From Lentisphaerota bacterium (GTDB taxonomy: Bacteria > Verrucomicrobiota > Lentisphaeria > Victivallales > Victivallaceae), in assembly GCA_015061625.1 (NCBI GenBank), contig SUWG01000001.1, positions 112,220 through 176,219 of the forward strand: a stretch of 64,000 bases of DNA, read 5' to 3'. The notes beneath the pieces were generated by a model that saw nothing but the letters and a program-made list of their open reading frames with translations, ran no database searches and was not told the DNA's origin. A program made the translations under genes and the position numbers. Each line of letters begins with the position of its first letter. Positions within the stretch are counted from its first letter, which is position 1. Of the stretch, positions 19,058-28,664 are shown one piece after another.

Positions 19058-19107
19058 GGGGGAGGGAAAAACTTTTTTTCCCGTGAAAAAAAGTTTTTCC
19101 CTCCCCC
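19058..19107. terminator. 23-bp perfect inverted repeat with CCGT loop
   Basis: GGGGGAGGGAAAAACTTTTTTTC (19058-19080) / CCGT / GAAAAAAAGTTTTTCCCTCCCCC (19085-19107), just 3' of the GT2 gene. Confidence 0.75.
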
Positions 19108-19124
19108 TGAAATATCCCCATAAC

Positions 19125-20066
19125 TTATTCATCAAAATTCAGGCGTTCTTCCTCGATGACTAAAGGTTTATTTTTGACTTGGGTATAGATGGCACCGATA
19201 TATTCACCGAGGATGCCGATAAAGATGAGTTGGATGGCGGAAAAGAAGAACAACCCGATGACCAATGGGGCCATGCCGACCTGAAAATTATTCCAGTTGC
19301 AAAGTTTGTAGATGAAATATCCCAGCGCAACGAGCAGACTTAAAAAGGCGATAAAAAAGCCGGAAAAGACGGCCAGACGCAGAGGAAGTTTGGTATGGTT
19401 GACAAATCCGGTCATGGCCATATCGTAGAGGGTGAAAAAGTTGTTCTTGGTCTTGCCGAATTTGCGTTTCTCCTGAACGAAAGGAACTTCAACACGTTTG
19501 AAGCCGATCTCCGAAACCAGTCCCCGGAAATAGGGATATGGATCGGAATATTTTTTCAATGCTTCAATAATGCACCGGTCATACAGACCGAAGCCGGTAA
19601 ATTTACGGATAACTTTGTATTCGGAAGATGACTTGGCTAAAAGTGCATAGTATCCGCGGCGCAGAAGTTCCATGAAATACGAGGCTTTGGTTCCGGCACG
19701 CACTCCGGCGACGACCTTGTATCCGGCTTCATATTTTTCCAGAAATTCCGACAGCATTTCCGGCGGTTCCTGCAAATCGGAACAGAGAAAAAACACCACA
19801 TCCCCGGAAGTATTGAGTAAAGCATTGAATGGTGAACGGATATGCCCGAAGTTATTGGCATTGAAAATGACCTTGAATTTTGGGTCTTTGGCGGCGATTT
19901 TGCGCAGAACATCTCTGGTGCCGTCGGTCGAGCAGTTGTCGGCAACGACAAATTCATAATCATATTCCGGATGCCGGGCAAGTTCCGCCTTGCATCTCTC
20001 ATAAAAGAGCGGGATATTCTCCACTTCGTTCCAGCAACCCGTGGCAATGGAAATAACTTTTTTCAT
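19125..20066 (-). CDS. Family 2 glycosyltransferase with C-terminal TM helices (ArnC/GtrB-like)
   Basis: CWNEVENIPLFYERC, FVVADNCSTDGTRDVL, FFLCSDLQEPPEML, two C-terminal TM segments. Confidence 0.93.
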   Translation of the reverse strand: MKKVISIATGCWNEVENIPLFYERCKAELARHPEYDYEFVVADNCSTDGTRDVLRKIAAKDPKFKVIFNANNFGHIRSPFNALLNTSGDVVFFLCSDLQEPPEMLSEFLEKYEAGYKVVAGVRAGTKASYFMELLRRGYYALLAKSSSEYKVIRKFTGFGLYDRCIIEALKKYSDPYPYFRGLVSEIGFKRVEVPFVQEKRKFGKTKNNFFTLYDMAMTGFVNHTKLPLRLAVFSGFFIAFLSLLVALGYFIYKLCNWNNFQVGMAPLVIGLFFFSAIQLIFIGILGEYIGAIYTQVKNKPLVIEEERLNFDE

Positions 20067-21872
20067 TCAGAACTCCTCCGGCAAAGGTTCGATCAGCATA
20101 TTACTCAAAAACTCTTCCCGGTCAAGGAATGGATACATATCCTCCAGAGGTGCGGAAACTATTTTGCCATCCGGCAGTTGTTTGGATGCCGCTTTTGGGG
20201 TCGGTATTTCCCACGGATCGGTCATCACTTCGATAATCACTGCGCCGGGAGTACTCATGATTTCCGGCAACAATTCTTCTGCTTCCTGATGATTTTTCAA
20301 CCGGAAAAACGGTAATCCGTAAGCGGCGGCGATTTTTTCCAGATCGGGCAACTCGATCCCGGAAGATTTTTCCGAACCGACCATGCGGCCGTTGAAAAAT
20401 GCTTTCTGGGTCAATTTGATGGAAAGATACCCCTCATTGTTATAAACAAATATTTTCAAATCGGGATTATGATTTCTTACCGTCTGCAACTCCTGTATAT
20501 TCATCTGGATACTGCCGTCTCCGGTAAAACAGAAGACTCTTTTTTCCGGGGCGGCAAAAGTTGCCCCCAATGCGGCAGGCAATCCATAACCCATTGAAGC
20601 ACAAGCCACATTGGCAAACATCCGCATATTGTTTTTTACCGGAAACGTTTGAAATGTGCTGGTATAAGCGATGCCGTTGCCGGTGACAATGATTTCATCG
20701 CCGCGGCAATTATTGCTGACCATTTCGGGAAACACATAAGAAGAAACATATCTTTTTTCCGCCCGGTGATCAGCGGTGATGACCGGATAACGCTCTTTGA
20801 CCTTGCGGCAATATGCCAACCACTGCTCATGCTCCGGCATGACCGGAGATTTTTCCGCCAGTGCGGCCAGGAATTTGCCACAGTCTCCGGCAATTTTCAG
20901 ATGCGGCTTGAATGTGGGCTTTTCCAGTTCTGCCGGGTCGATATCCACCATTATCCGGCAGGCGGCACGGGCGATATATTCATAAGCGAAACCGATGATG
21001 CGCATGGACATTCTGGTTCCCAGAACCAGCAGACAATCGCAATTCTGCATGATAAAATTGGCGGCTCTTTCACCGAGGATGCCCGGTCTGCCGAAAAACA
21101 ATCTGTGATCCGAGGGGATCAAATCTGCTCCGGAAATGGCAGTTAAAACCGGTATCCGGTATTTTTCCGCAAAATCGAGCAGTTGTTTTTCCGCCTTGGC
21201 GTGATGAATTCCGATACCGGCAATGATCGCCGGACGATGAGATTTTTTCAATGCGGCGATCGCTTCATCGATCTTACCGCCGGGAATTTCCGCCGGTTCC
21301 GGAATGACCGCCTGCGGAATGAAACAATCATCGGGCAATTCAGCATTTTGCACATTATGAGGGATATCCAGCCAAACCGGGCCGGGGCGGCCGCTGTGAC
21401 ATAATTCCCAGGCTTTGAGCAATTCTTCACCGATTTTTTCCGGTTCAGTGACCATGGCGGCATATTTGGTGATCGGGCGGACGATGTCAACGATATTCAA
21501 TTCCTGATCTCCGAGCTGCCGCAAATTAAGTTCCGGACAACTGGCGACTGTGGTGGAAAATTTGACCTGCCCCGAAATGATTATCATCGGGATCGAATCC
21601 AGCCACGCTCCGGTGACACCGGTAATGGCATTGGTTCCTCCCGGCCCGGTGGTCACGCAAATCACTCCGGCCCGACCGGTAACTCTGGCGTAACCTTCAG
21701 CGGCAATGGCGCACGCCTGTTCATGCAAATTGCAAATATAATCGATCCTTTTTTCTTTTCCCAGAGCATCATTGAGAAACATTGCACCGCCGCCGGTGAC
21801 GGTGAAAACGTGTTTGACCCCTTGATCGGCAAGAAATTTGAAAATGTAATCTGCTACTCTCATTTTCCGCAA
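20067..21872 (-). CDS. TPP-dependent acetolactate synthase-like enzyme in CDP-sugar cluster (YerE-like candidate)
   Basis: IlvB-like TPP enzyme: HEQACAIAAEGYARVTG, TTGPGGTNAITG, FTGDGSIQMNIQELQTVRNHN; flanked by rfbH. Confidence 0.85.
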   Translation of the reverse strand: MRKMRVADYIFKFLADQGVKHVFTVTGGGAMFLNDALGKEKRIDYICNLHEQACAIAAEGYARVTGRAGVICVTTGPGGTNAITGVTGAWLDSIPMIIISGQVKFSTTVASCPELNLRQLGDQELNIVDIVRPITKYAAMVTEPEKIGEELLKAWELCHSGRPGPVWLDIPHNVQNAELPDDCFIPQAVIPEPAEIPGGKIDEAIAALKKSHRPAIIAGIGIHHAKAEKQLLDFAEKYRIPVLTAISGADLIPSDHRLFFGRPGILGERAANFIMQNCDCLLVLGTRMSMRIIGFAYEYIARAACRIMVDIDPAELEKPTFKPHLKIAGDCGKFLAALAEKSPVMPEHEQWLAYCRKVKERYPVITADHRAEKRYVSSYVFPEMVSNNCRGDEIIVTGNGIAYTSTFQTFPVKNNMRMFANVACASMGYGLPAALGATFAAPEKRVFCFTGDGSIQMNIQELQTVRNHNPDLKIFVYNNEGYLSIKLTQKAFFNGRMVGSEKSSGIELPDLEKIAAAYGLPFFRLKNHQEAEELLPEIMSTPGAVIIEVMTDPWEIPTPKAASKQLPDGKIVSAPLEDMYPFLDREEFLSNMLIEPLPEEF

Positions 21873-23188
21873 AACTCCCTGATTCTGGCAATCATATATT
21901 CCAGTTTTTCTTCTGTCATACCCGGATAAAGACCGATCCAGAAACTGTTGTTCATGATCTTTTCCGTAACTGACAATTCACCTGTCACCCGGTAATCCAC
22001 CCCCTCTTTCAACGTTTCAAAACAGGGATGCCGGAGTATATTGCCCGCAAAAAGATTGCGGGTCTGGATCAAATTCTTTTCCAGATATTCCGTCAATTCA
22101 GTGCGGGTGAATTTTGCCTTTTCCGTCACCGTCATCAAAAATCCGAACCATGACGGGGCGGCTTCCGGCAGTGCCGTAAATATTTCCAGTGCCTCAAGAT
22201 CTTTCAATCCCTCATAAAGCACCGCATAATTTTCCCGGCGTTTCGCGGTGAAATCCGCCACCTTATCCAACTGCGCCACGCCGATCGCCGCCTGCAGATC
22301 GGTTCCTTTGAGATTGTAACCGAAGTGGCTGTAAACGTATTTGTGGTCATAACCCACCGGCAATGAACCGAATTGTTTGCTGAAACGGCAGCCGCAACTG
22401 TTATCCACGCCCGAACTGCACCAGCACTCCCGCCCCCAATCCCGCATGGAAAGCATGATCTTTTTCAACAGCGGATCATCGGTATACACCGCTCCGCCCT
22501 CACCCATGGTCAAATGGTGCGGCGGATAGAAACTCGATGTGCCGATATCACCCCAGGTGCCGGTGAATCTGCCCTCAAATTCCGACCCCAGAGCATCGCA
22601 GTTATCCTCAATGAGAAAAAGTCCGTGCTTATCACAGAATTCTTTGACCTTTTTCACATCAAAGGGATTGCCCAGCGTATGAGCGATCATCACCGCTTTG
22701 GTTTTTGGTGAATATGCCTTTTCCAACTGCGTAACATCGATATTCGCTCCGGGCAGAGCCACATCCACGAAAACCGGTATTGCCCCATACTGGATGATGG
22801 GGGCAACAGTCGTCGGAAACGCACACGCCACGGTGATGACTTCATCGCCCCTTTTGATGCGCCGGTCGCCTAAAAGCGGCGAAGTAAGAGCGGCAAATGC
22901 CAAAAGATTGGCAGATGAACCGCTGTTGACCATCAAAGCGAAACGCACACCGAGATAAGCGGCCAGTTTCTTTTCAAATTCCGCCGTATAACGGCCGCCG
23001 GTCAACCAGAATTCCAGTGCGGCATCGGTGAGATTGACCATCTCCTTTTCATCGAATACCCTGCCGGCGTAATTCACTTTGCTTTCACCGGGAACAAAGG
23101 TTTTATGCTGAACCGGAGCATGAGCCAGACGGTAATATTCCGCGACCATCTCCAATATTTTATCGTGCAATGCGTTTATTTTATCCAT
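21860..23188 (-). CDS. rfbH: CDP-4-keto-6-deoxy-D-glucose 3-dehydrase (E1, PMP/2Fe-2S)
   Basis: Diagnostic His replacing the PLP Lys in SFYPPHHLTMGEGGAV, and cluster motif RDWGRECWCSSGVDNSCGCRF. Confidence 0.95.
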   Translation of the reverse strand: MDKINALHDKILEMVAEYYRLAHAPVQHKTFVPGESKVNYAGRVFDEKEMVNLTDAALEFWLTGGRYTAEFEKKLAAYLGVRFALMVNSGSSANLLAFAALTSPLLGDRRIKRGDEVITVACAFPTTVAPIIQYGAIPVFVDVALPGANIDVTQLEKAYSPKTKAVMIAHTLGNPFDVKKVKEFCDKHGLFLIEDNCDALGSEFEGRFTGTWGDIGTSSFYPPHHLTMGEGGAVYTDDPLLKKIMLSMRDWGRECWCSSGVDNSCGCRFSKQFGSLPVGYDHKYVYSHFGYNLKGTDLQAAIGVAQLDKVADFTAKRRENYAVLYEGLKDLEALEIFTALPEAAPSWFGFLMTVTEKAKFTRTELTEYLEKNLIQTRNLFAGNILRHPCFETLKEGVDYRVTGELSVTEKIMNNSFWIGLYPGMTEEKLEYMIARIREFCGK

Positions 23189-24264
23189 GAGAGACCCCGT
23201 TTCTCCGCCAGAAGCAGATATTCATCCAGTTGTTCACCGGTGACGACCCGGTTTTCCTGATAAAATGCTCTGTACCATCCGGCGGTGAAGTTGAACATTT
23301 CCTCCGTTGACAGCACTCCGTGCCAATGCAGTTTTTCCGCCGCTTTGGTGCAATCCAGATGCAGTAATGTCGCTTCATGCGGCTGACCGGCAGGCGGATC
23401 GATGATAAAATCGATCTTTTCCCACTTTTCCTGCAACTTTGCCGCCGCCGTGCCGACGTCGATGATGCCGTTGCTATCCGGGCCGAAGTTCCACGCTCCG
23501 GAGGCAGTTTTGCTGCCGCAGAAAAGTTCCGCACCTAAAAGCAGATAACCGCTCAACGGCTCCAAAACGTGCTGAAACGGCCGGGTGGCACGGGGATTGC
23601 GGATGCGCGCCGGAACCCCGGATGCCGCCGAGCGCATAAGATCCGGCACCAACCGGTCACACGCCCAGTCGCCGCCGCCGATAACATTGCCGGCTCTGGC
23701 ACTGGCCAGCAATATCTGATGGGTTTTTCCGTAATCATCCGGATTGAAAAATGCCCGGCGGTAGGAGTTGGCGATCAATTCCGCACACCCTTTGGAAGCA
23801 CTGTAAGGGTCGTAACCGCCCATGGGGTCACTTTCCACATAACCGGCGGATTTTTCCACATTTTCGTAACATTTGTCGCTGGTAACGACCACGACCGAAT
23901 GTACCGAATCACTCTGACGGCAGAGGTCGAGAATATTGACCGTACCCATGCAGTTCACTTCAAAGGTTTCACGGGGAATGAGATAACTGGTGCGCACGAT
24001 CGGCTGGGCGGCCAGATGAAAGACGATCTCCGGCCGGAATGAGTCGAATACCGCTTTGACCCGTTCAAAATCCCGGATGTCGCAGATTTCCGAACGCATA
24101 TCGATATTGAGCAATTCCCAATGCGCCGGAGAAGTTTCCGGCTTCAGTGCGATGCCGCACAATTCGCTGCCGAGTTTTTTCAGATAATATGCCAGAAAAG
24201 AGCCTTTGAAACCGGTATGCCCGGTGATCAGCACCCGTTTGCCCTGATAAACCGATCTGAACAT
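23176..24264 (-). CDS. rfbG: CDP-glucose 4,6-dehydratase
   Basis: VLITGHTGFKGSFLAYYLKKLG, HLAAQPIVRTSY, VVVTSDKCYEN, DPYSASKGCAELI. Start set at MFRSVYQ with GGAG upstream. Confidence 0.95.
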   Translation of the reverse strand: MFRSVYQGKRVLITGHTGFKGSFLAYYLKKLGSELCGIALKPETSPAHWELLNIDMRSEICDIRDFERVKAVFDSFRPEIVFHLAAQPIVRTSYLIPRETFEVNCMGTVNILDLCRQSDSVHSVVVVTSDKCYENVEKSAGYVESDPMGGYDPYSASKGCAELIANSYRRAFFNPDDYGKTHQILLASARAGNVIGGGDWACDRLVPDLMRSAASGVPARIRNPRATRPFQHVLEPLSGYLLLGAELFCGSKTASGAWNFGPDSNGIIDVGTAAAKLQEKWEKIDFIIDPPAGQPHEATLLHLDCTKAAEKLHWHGVLSTEEMFNFTAGWYRAFYQENRVVTGEQLDEYLLLAEKRGLSWIK

Positions 24265-24266
24265 GG

Positions 24267-25085
24267 TCACTTGCTCCGTTGCCAGTATTTTGTCCACGGG
24301 GCCTTGCGGCTTTTCCAGAGGTCATTGAGCAACTGATATTCCCGCTGGTTATCCATGCACTGCCAGAAGCCCTCATGCCGGTAGACCCCCATATTGCCGT
24401 CACCGGCGGCAGAACCCAGCGGCACACGCTCCAGAAACATATTCTTGTCATCCGTCACATAGCGGTCAACGAATTGCTTTTGCAGAACCATGAATCCGCC
24501 ATTGATGTAACCATCCCCCCGCGGCGGCTTTTCCTCAAACCCCCTGACCGTATCGCCGTCAAGGAGCATCTGACCGAAACGGGCTTCCGGATGGACGGCG
24601 GTCACCGTGACCAGTTTGCCGCTTTCCCGGTGGGTCTGATAAAGTTTTCTGATATCCACATCACTCACGCCGTCGCCGTAGGTGAGAAAGAAACAATCGT
24701 CATCCTCCTTGAGATACTTTGCCGCTTTCCACACCCGGTAGCCGGTCATGGAATCCTCGCCCGTACCGGCGAGAGTGACTTCCCAATCGGCTTCATCGGA
24801 TTCGCCGTGAAACGTGATATCCGGCGTATGCCCCAATTTGATCGTGGCATCGGAAGTGCGCAGATGGTAGTTGACAAAGTAATCGACAAAGGCTTCGCGT
24901 TTGTAACCCAGACAGAGAATGAAACGGCGCACACCGAATGCGGCATAACTTTTCATAATGTGCCAGACGATGGGCTGTTCACCGATGGCGACCATCGGCT
25001 TGGGGAGCAACTCCGTAACATCGCGCAAACGGGTCCCTTTGCCGCCGCAGAGGATCATCAGGGGAATATCACTGATATTTTTCAC
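24267..25085 (-). CDS. rfbF: Glucose-1-phosphate cytidylyltransferase
   Basis: LCGGKGTRLRDVTELLPKPMVAIGEQPIVWHIMKSYAAFG; GFWQCMDNQREYQLLNDLW. Confidence 0.96.
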   Translation of the reverse strand: MKNISDIPLMILCGGKGTRLRDVTELLPKPMVAIGEQPIVWHIMKSYAAFGVRRFILCLGYKREAFVDYFVNYHLRTSDATIKLGHTPDITFHGESDEADWEVTLAGTGEDSMTGYRVWKAAKYLKEDDDCFFLTYGDGVSDVDIRKLYQTHRESGKLVTVTAVHPEARFGQMLLDGDTVRGFEEKPPRGDGYINGGFMVLQKQFVDRYVTDDKNMFLERVPLGSAAGDGNMGVYRHEGFWQCMDNQREYQLLNDLWKSRKAPWTKYWQRSK

Positions 25086-25102
25086 TGAAACATCTCCTTA
25101 TT

Positions 25103-26386
25103 TTACAGTCTGGCATCTGCCACACCGTCGGGCAATGCGGATTTGATATCAAATACGATCGACTGCGCCTTTTTGAAGTTGGCAATATCCAGCGTCATGA
25201 ATTCCTTATGCGCCACGGCCAGAATGATCACATCGTAATCTTTGCCGCTGATACCGGATAACTCTTTACAGGAATCCAAACCGTACTCTTTTCTGATCTC
25301 CTCCGGTTCGGCCCACGGGTCGAAAATATCGACCTGACAGCCGAAATCCGCCAGATTTCTCACCACATCTACGGCGCGGGAGTTGCGGCAATCCGGACAA
25401 TTTTCCTTAAAGGTGATGCCCAGTTGCAAAACTTTTGCATCCAACACCTTGATACTGCGTTTGATCATCATTTTCACGATTTCGGATGCGACATATTCAC
25501 CCATGCCGTCATTGATGCGCCGCCCGGCGAGGATCACTTCAGGGTGGTAGCCCAGAGATTGTGCCTTGTGGGTAAGATAGTAGGGATCGACGCCGATACA
25601 GTGGCCGCCGACCAGACCGGGCTGGAATTTGAGGAAGTTCCATTTGGTCGCCGCCGCTTTGAGAACTTCGGCGGTGTCGATGCCGATCAGATGGAAGATT
25701 TTAGCCAATTCATTGACGAAAGCGATATTGATATCCCGCTGACTGTTTTCGATGACTTTGGCGGCTTCGGCGACCTTGATCGACGAGGCCGGATGAGTGC
25801 CATTCTGCAGAATGGAGTTGTAAAGTGCATCGACGAAACGGGCCGCTTCCGGAGTGGAGCCGGAAGTTATTTTGACCGTTTTAAGCAGATTATGGGTTTT
25901 GTCACCGGGGTTGATCCTTTCCGGTGAATAACCGCAGAAAAAATCTTTATTGAACTTCAAACCGCTGATTTTTTCCAACACCGGCACGCACTCTTCTTCG
26001 GTGCATCCGGGGTAGACGGTGCTTTCGTAAATGACCACGCCGCCAACTTTCAATGCCCTGCCGACGCTTTCGCTGGCGCGGTAAAGCGGGGTGAGATCGG
26101 GCCGGTTGTACTTATCCACCGGAGTCGGCACCGTGACGATGAAAACATCACTGCCGTCAATATCCTTTTCCTCATCGCTGAAAAACAGTTTCTCTGCCGC
26201 CGCCAACTCCGCCGGAGAGGTCTCGCAGGTGACATCGATACCGGCACGCAGTTTTTCCAGCCGTTCTTTTTTGACATCGAATCCGCAAGTGCGGTATTTT
26301 TTGCCGAATTCGACGGCCAGCGGCAAACCGACATAACCCATGCCGATAATGGTTATTTTCAGATCATCTGTCAGATTTTTCATCAT
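25103..26386 (-). CDS. Nucleotide-sugar dehydrogenase (UDP-HexNAc 6-dehydrogenase, TviB/WbpO-like)
   Basis: IIGMGYVGLPLAVEFGK, YESTVYPGCTEEECVPVLE, GYSPERINPGD, GLVGGHCIGVDPYYL. Confidence 0.93.
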   Translation of the reverse strand: MMKNLTDDLKITIIGMGYVGLPLAVEFGKKYRTCGFDVKKERLEKLRAGIDVTCETSPAELAAAEKLFFSDEEKDIDGSDVFIVTVPTPVDKYNRPDLTPLYRASESVGRALKVGGVVIYESTVYPGCTEEECVPVLEKISGLKFNKDFFCGYSPERINPGDKTHNLLKTVKITSGSTPEAARFVDALYNSILQNGTHPASSIKVAEAAKVIENSQRDINIAFVNELAKIFHLIGIDTAEVLKAAATKWNFLKFQPGLVGGHCIGVDPYYLTHKAQSLGYHPEVILAGRRINDGMGEYVASEIVKMMIKRSIKVLDAKVLQLGITFKENCPDCRNSRAVDVVRNLADFGCQVDIFDPWAEPEEIRKEYGLDSCKELSGISGKDYDVIILAVAHKEFMTLDIANFKKAQSIVFDIKSALPDGVADARL

Positions 26387-26751
26387 ATACCCTGATTATA
26401 TTAATATAATATCCTGATTATTATAATCCCGAATCGGATAAATTACAAGTCGGCAGTCGGGGAATATGTGAAAAAAACAATATTTAGCGGCCGGAAAGTT
26501 CCTTTTTTTAACATACATGGGTTGTTTTTATTTGTATTTTTCATATATTTTTTAAAATAGTACGCATATCGTTTTTTTCTGGTTTCAATCCGGTTTTCCC
26601 GGCAACTGATACGGGTGGAAACCGGGTGCTGACAAACCGTGTTTTCCGGTTGACAAATCCAAGTTGCCATGGTATATTTCGTTGGTGGCATATAACTTGA
26701 TATACCAGTTTCACGACATTTGAAACATTACCTGTAAATTAACTGAAAATC

Positions 26752-27333
26752 ATGAGTGACAGTGAAAAAAACAGCCGCAAATGGTGGATGTTTCTGCCTT
26801 TTATTCTGGTGATCGGCGGCATTTTTTATCTCCGTTACCGGCCGGAAAAACCGCAAATTTCCGCCGGGGAATGGATCATTGAACCATCACCTTATGAAAC
26901 GGCAGAAACTCCGGAAAACCAACCGGAAAGGCCGCGCCTTTCCACCATGGAAAGTGTCTTGCGTGACAGTGGCTTATGGCATGAGGAAATCATGCTGCAA
27001 CTGCTATCTTTCCGGGTGCCGGAAATTGCCGCATTGACCATGCGCTGCCCCGGAGCGCAGGAGTTGCTTGCCACTTACCGGCTCATCCCGGCGGCACTTC
27101 TCGCCGCCCGGCAGGAGTTCTATCTGCGCAGTAATTCCGTGACCCTTGCCGCCCAGCGGCAGATATTGAGCGATGACCCGGTCATGCAATATGCCGCCTT
27201 GGGCATACTCATCGACCGGGAGATCACCCGGCTCGGCGACCGGCAGGAACTTACGGCACAGGAACTGGCCAAATTGGCACAACTTATTTCCCTGCAATAT
27301 TCTCTGGTGATCGACACCGCTTCGGCACAGTAA
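26752..27333 (+). CDS. Hypothetical membrane-anchored protein
   Basis: 193 aa, N-terminal TM, Pro-rich linker, helical C-terminal region; no family recognised. Confidence 0.65.
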   Translation: MSDSEKNSRKWWMFLPFILVIGGIFYLRYRPEKPQISAGEWIIEPSPYETAETPENQPERPRLSTMESVLRDSGLWHEEIMLQLLSFRVPEIAALTMRCPGAQELLATYRLIPAALLAARQEFYLRSNSVTLAAQRQILSDDPVMQYAALGILIDREITRLGDRQELTAQELAKLAQLISLQYSLVIDTASAQ

Positions 27334-27451
27334 ATTTTTTCTTGTTATTGTCTTGATTTTTGTGAAAAATATAACCTTCCGGCTTCGTTTACACTACGCC
27401 GTGACAAGGCGGTGGCGGCTTGCGGGTAATCTCGCGCCTTGCTCTTGCGCC

Positions 27452-27486
27452 GCAACAGTCGAGTACACAGTACACTCCTGTTGCGT
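27452..27486. repeat. Palindrome CGCAACAG-(TCGAGTACACAGTACACTC)-CTGTTGCG
   Basis: Perfect 8-bp outer arms; inner part reverse-complement-related to the core at 61143-61173. Confidence 0.65.
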
Positions 27487-27601
27487 ACTCATCGCAAAAC
27501 CCGACCTTCCTCCGCAATCCATCCATCAGTCTTCGCATAAAGCTGCGCCCTGACAAGCCGATTGGAGCTGACCCATGCAGATCTGGTTGAAAAATCACAA
27601 C

Positions 27602-27630
27602 TTCTGTGATATATTTTATACATCACAGAA
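27602..27630. terminator. Inverted repeat TTCTGTGAT-N11-ATCACAGAA between convergent genes
   Basis: Perfect 9-bp arms 27602-27610 / 27622-27630. Confidence 0.4.
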
Positions 27631-27689
27631 ATGTTCATTTATCCCCCCTCTGCCTGGATTTTACAAAATTCGGGACATTACCTTTTTCT

Positions 27690-28664
27690 TCATCCCTCGA
27701 TGATGAATTTGCCGCGTTTATTCAAATTGAAACGGTACGGCTCATAACAGGCTTTGACGATCTCATCCAGCGGGGCTTCGGCAACACAGATGCAACTATC
27801 TGCCGCACCGTAATAGATTTTCACCATGCCGTCATCCTCAAGAATGGCGTTACAGGTGAAAACCACATTGCGCACCCGGCCGCGCTGTTCGTAATCGGTT
27901 TCGGGGAAAAGGATGGGGTATTTGGTGCGGGCGATAACTTTCCACGGCTCTTTGTAATCCAAAATGGCGGCGCAGATCATGTAGATCGAACCGTCACAGG
28001 AAGGATTCACGCCGTGATAAATTTCCAGCCAGCCCTCTTTGATACGGATGGGCGGCGCACCGGCACCGAGTTTCTGGGTGTCCCAGTGGCACGGTTGCGG
28101 CTTGAGTGATTCCCGGTGTCTGCCCCAGAATTCCAGATCTTTGGAAAAGGACATCCACATATAACACGGACTGAATTCATCGCCGGGGAAAGGCCGCTCG
28201 AAACGGCAGTACATACCATTGATCTTTTCCGGGAAAAGTGCGCCGTTGCGGTTGTTCAGTTCGCTGGTCAGAGCGACGTGTTCAAACTTGACGAAATCTC
28301 TGGTTTTCGCCAGGGCGATCCGGGTGCCGAGGCGGTTGTCGTGACTGCCGTAAAAGATATAGTATTCATCGCCAAATCTGGTGATACGCGGGTCGTAAAC
28401 GCCATCTTCGATCCAGCCGGTATCTTCCGGCATGGCGGGCCAATCGACCGGTTCGGGGTCGAATTTGAAGTTGTACCCATCCTTACTGCGGGCCAGCCAG
28501 AAAATGATACTGCCCTCGCGGTGAAATACATCGGCAAGGATCAGATATTCACCATTGAATTTGACTGCTCCGGGATTGAGAACGTAATAAGCAATGCCTT
28601 TTTCCGGCAGATCGTCAACAGTCAAAATGGGATTTCCCTCATAGCGTTTCATCAAAGATTGCAT
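27690..28664 (-). CDS. GH130-family glycoside phosphorylase/hydrolase (mannoside-type)
   Basis: RYEGNPILTVDDLP, NPGAVKFNGEYLIL, VYDPRITRFGDEYYIFY, YHGVNP; start at MQSLMKRYEG with GGAAAA upstream. Confidence 0.88.
   Translation of the reverse strand: MQSLMKRYEGNPILTVDDLPEKGIAYYVLNPGAVKFNGEYLILADVFHREGSIIFWLARSKDGYNFKFDPEPVDWPAMPEDTGWIEDGVYDPRITRFGDEYYIFYGSHDNRLGTRIALAKTRDFVKFEHVALTSELNNRNGALFPEKINGMYCRFERPFPGDEFSPCYMWMSFSKDLEFWGRHRESLKPQPCHWDTQKLGAGAPPIRIKEGWLEIYHGVNPSCDGSIYMICAAILDYKEPWKVIARTKYPILFPETDYEQRGRVRNVVFTCNAILEDDGMVKIYYGAADSCICVAEAPLDEIVKACYEPYRFNLNKRGKFIIEG

Noticed and set aside
20067-21872. Plain biosynthetic acetolactate synthase (ilvB)
   Set aside because: Not accompanied by ilvN/ilvC and embedded with short overlaps in a CDP-sugar operon; a sugar-modifying role is more consistent, though unproven.
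26443-26691. 82-aa minus-strand ORF in the AT-rich gap
   Set aside because: Low-complexity frame in a divergent promoter region; no supporting motif.
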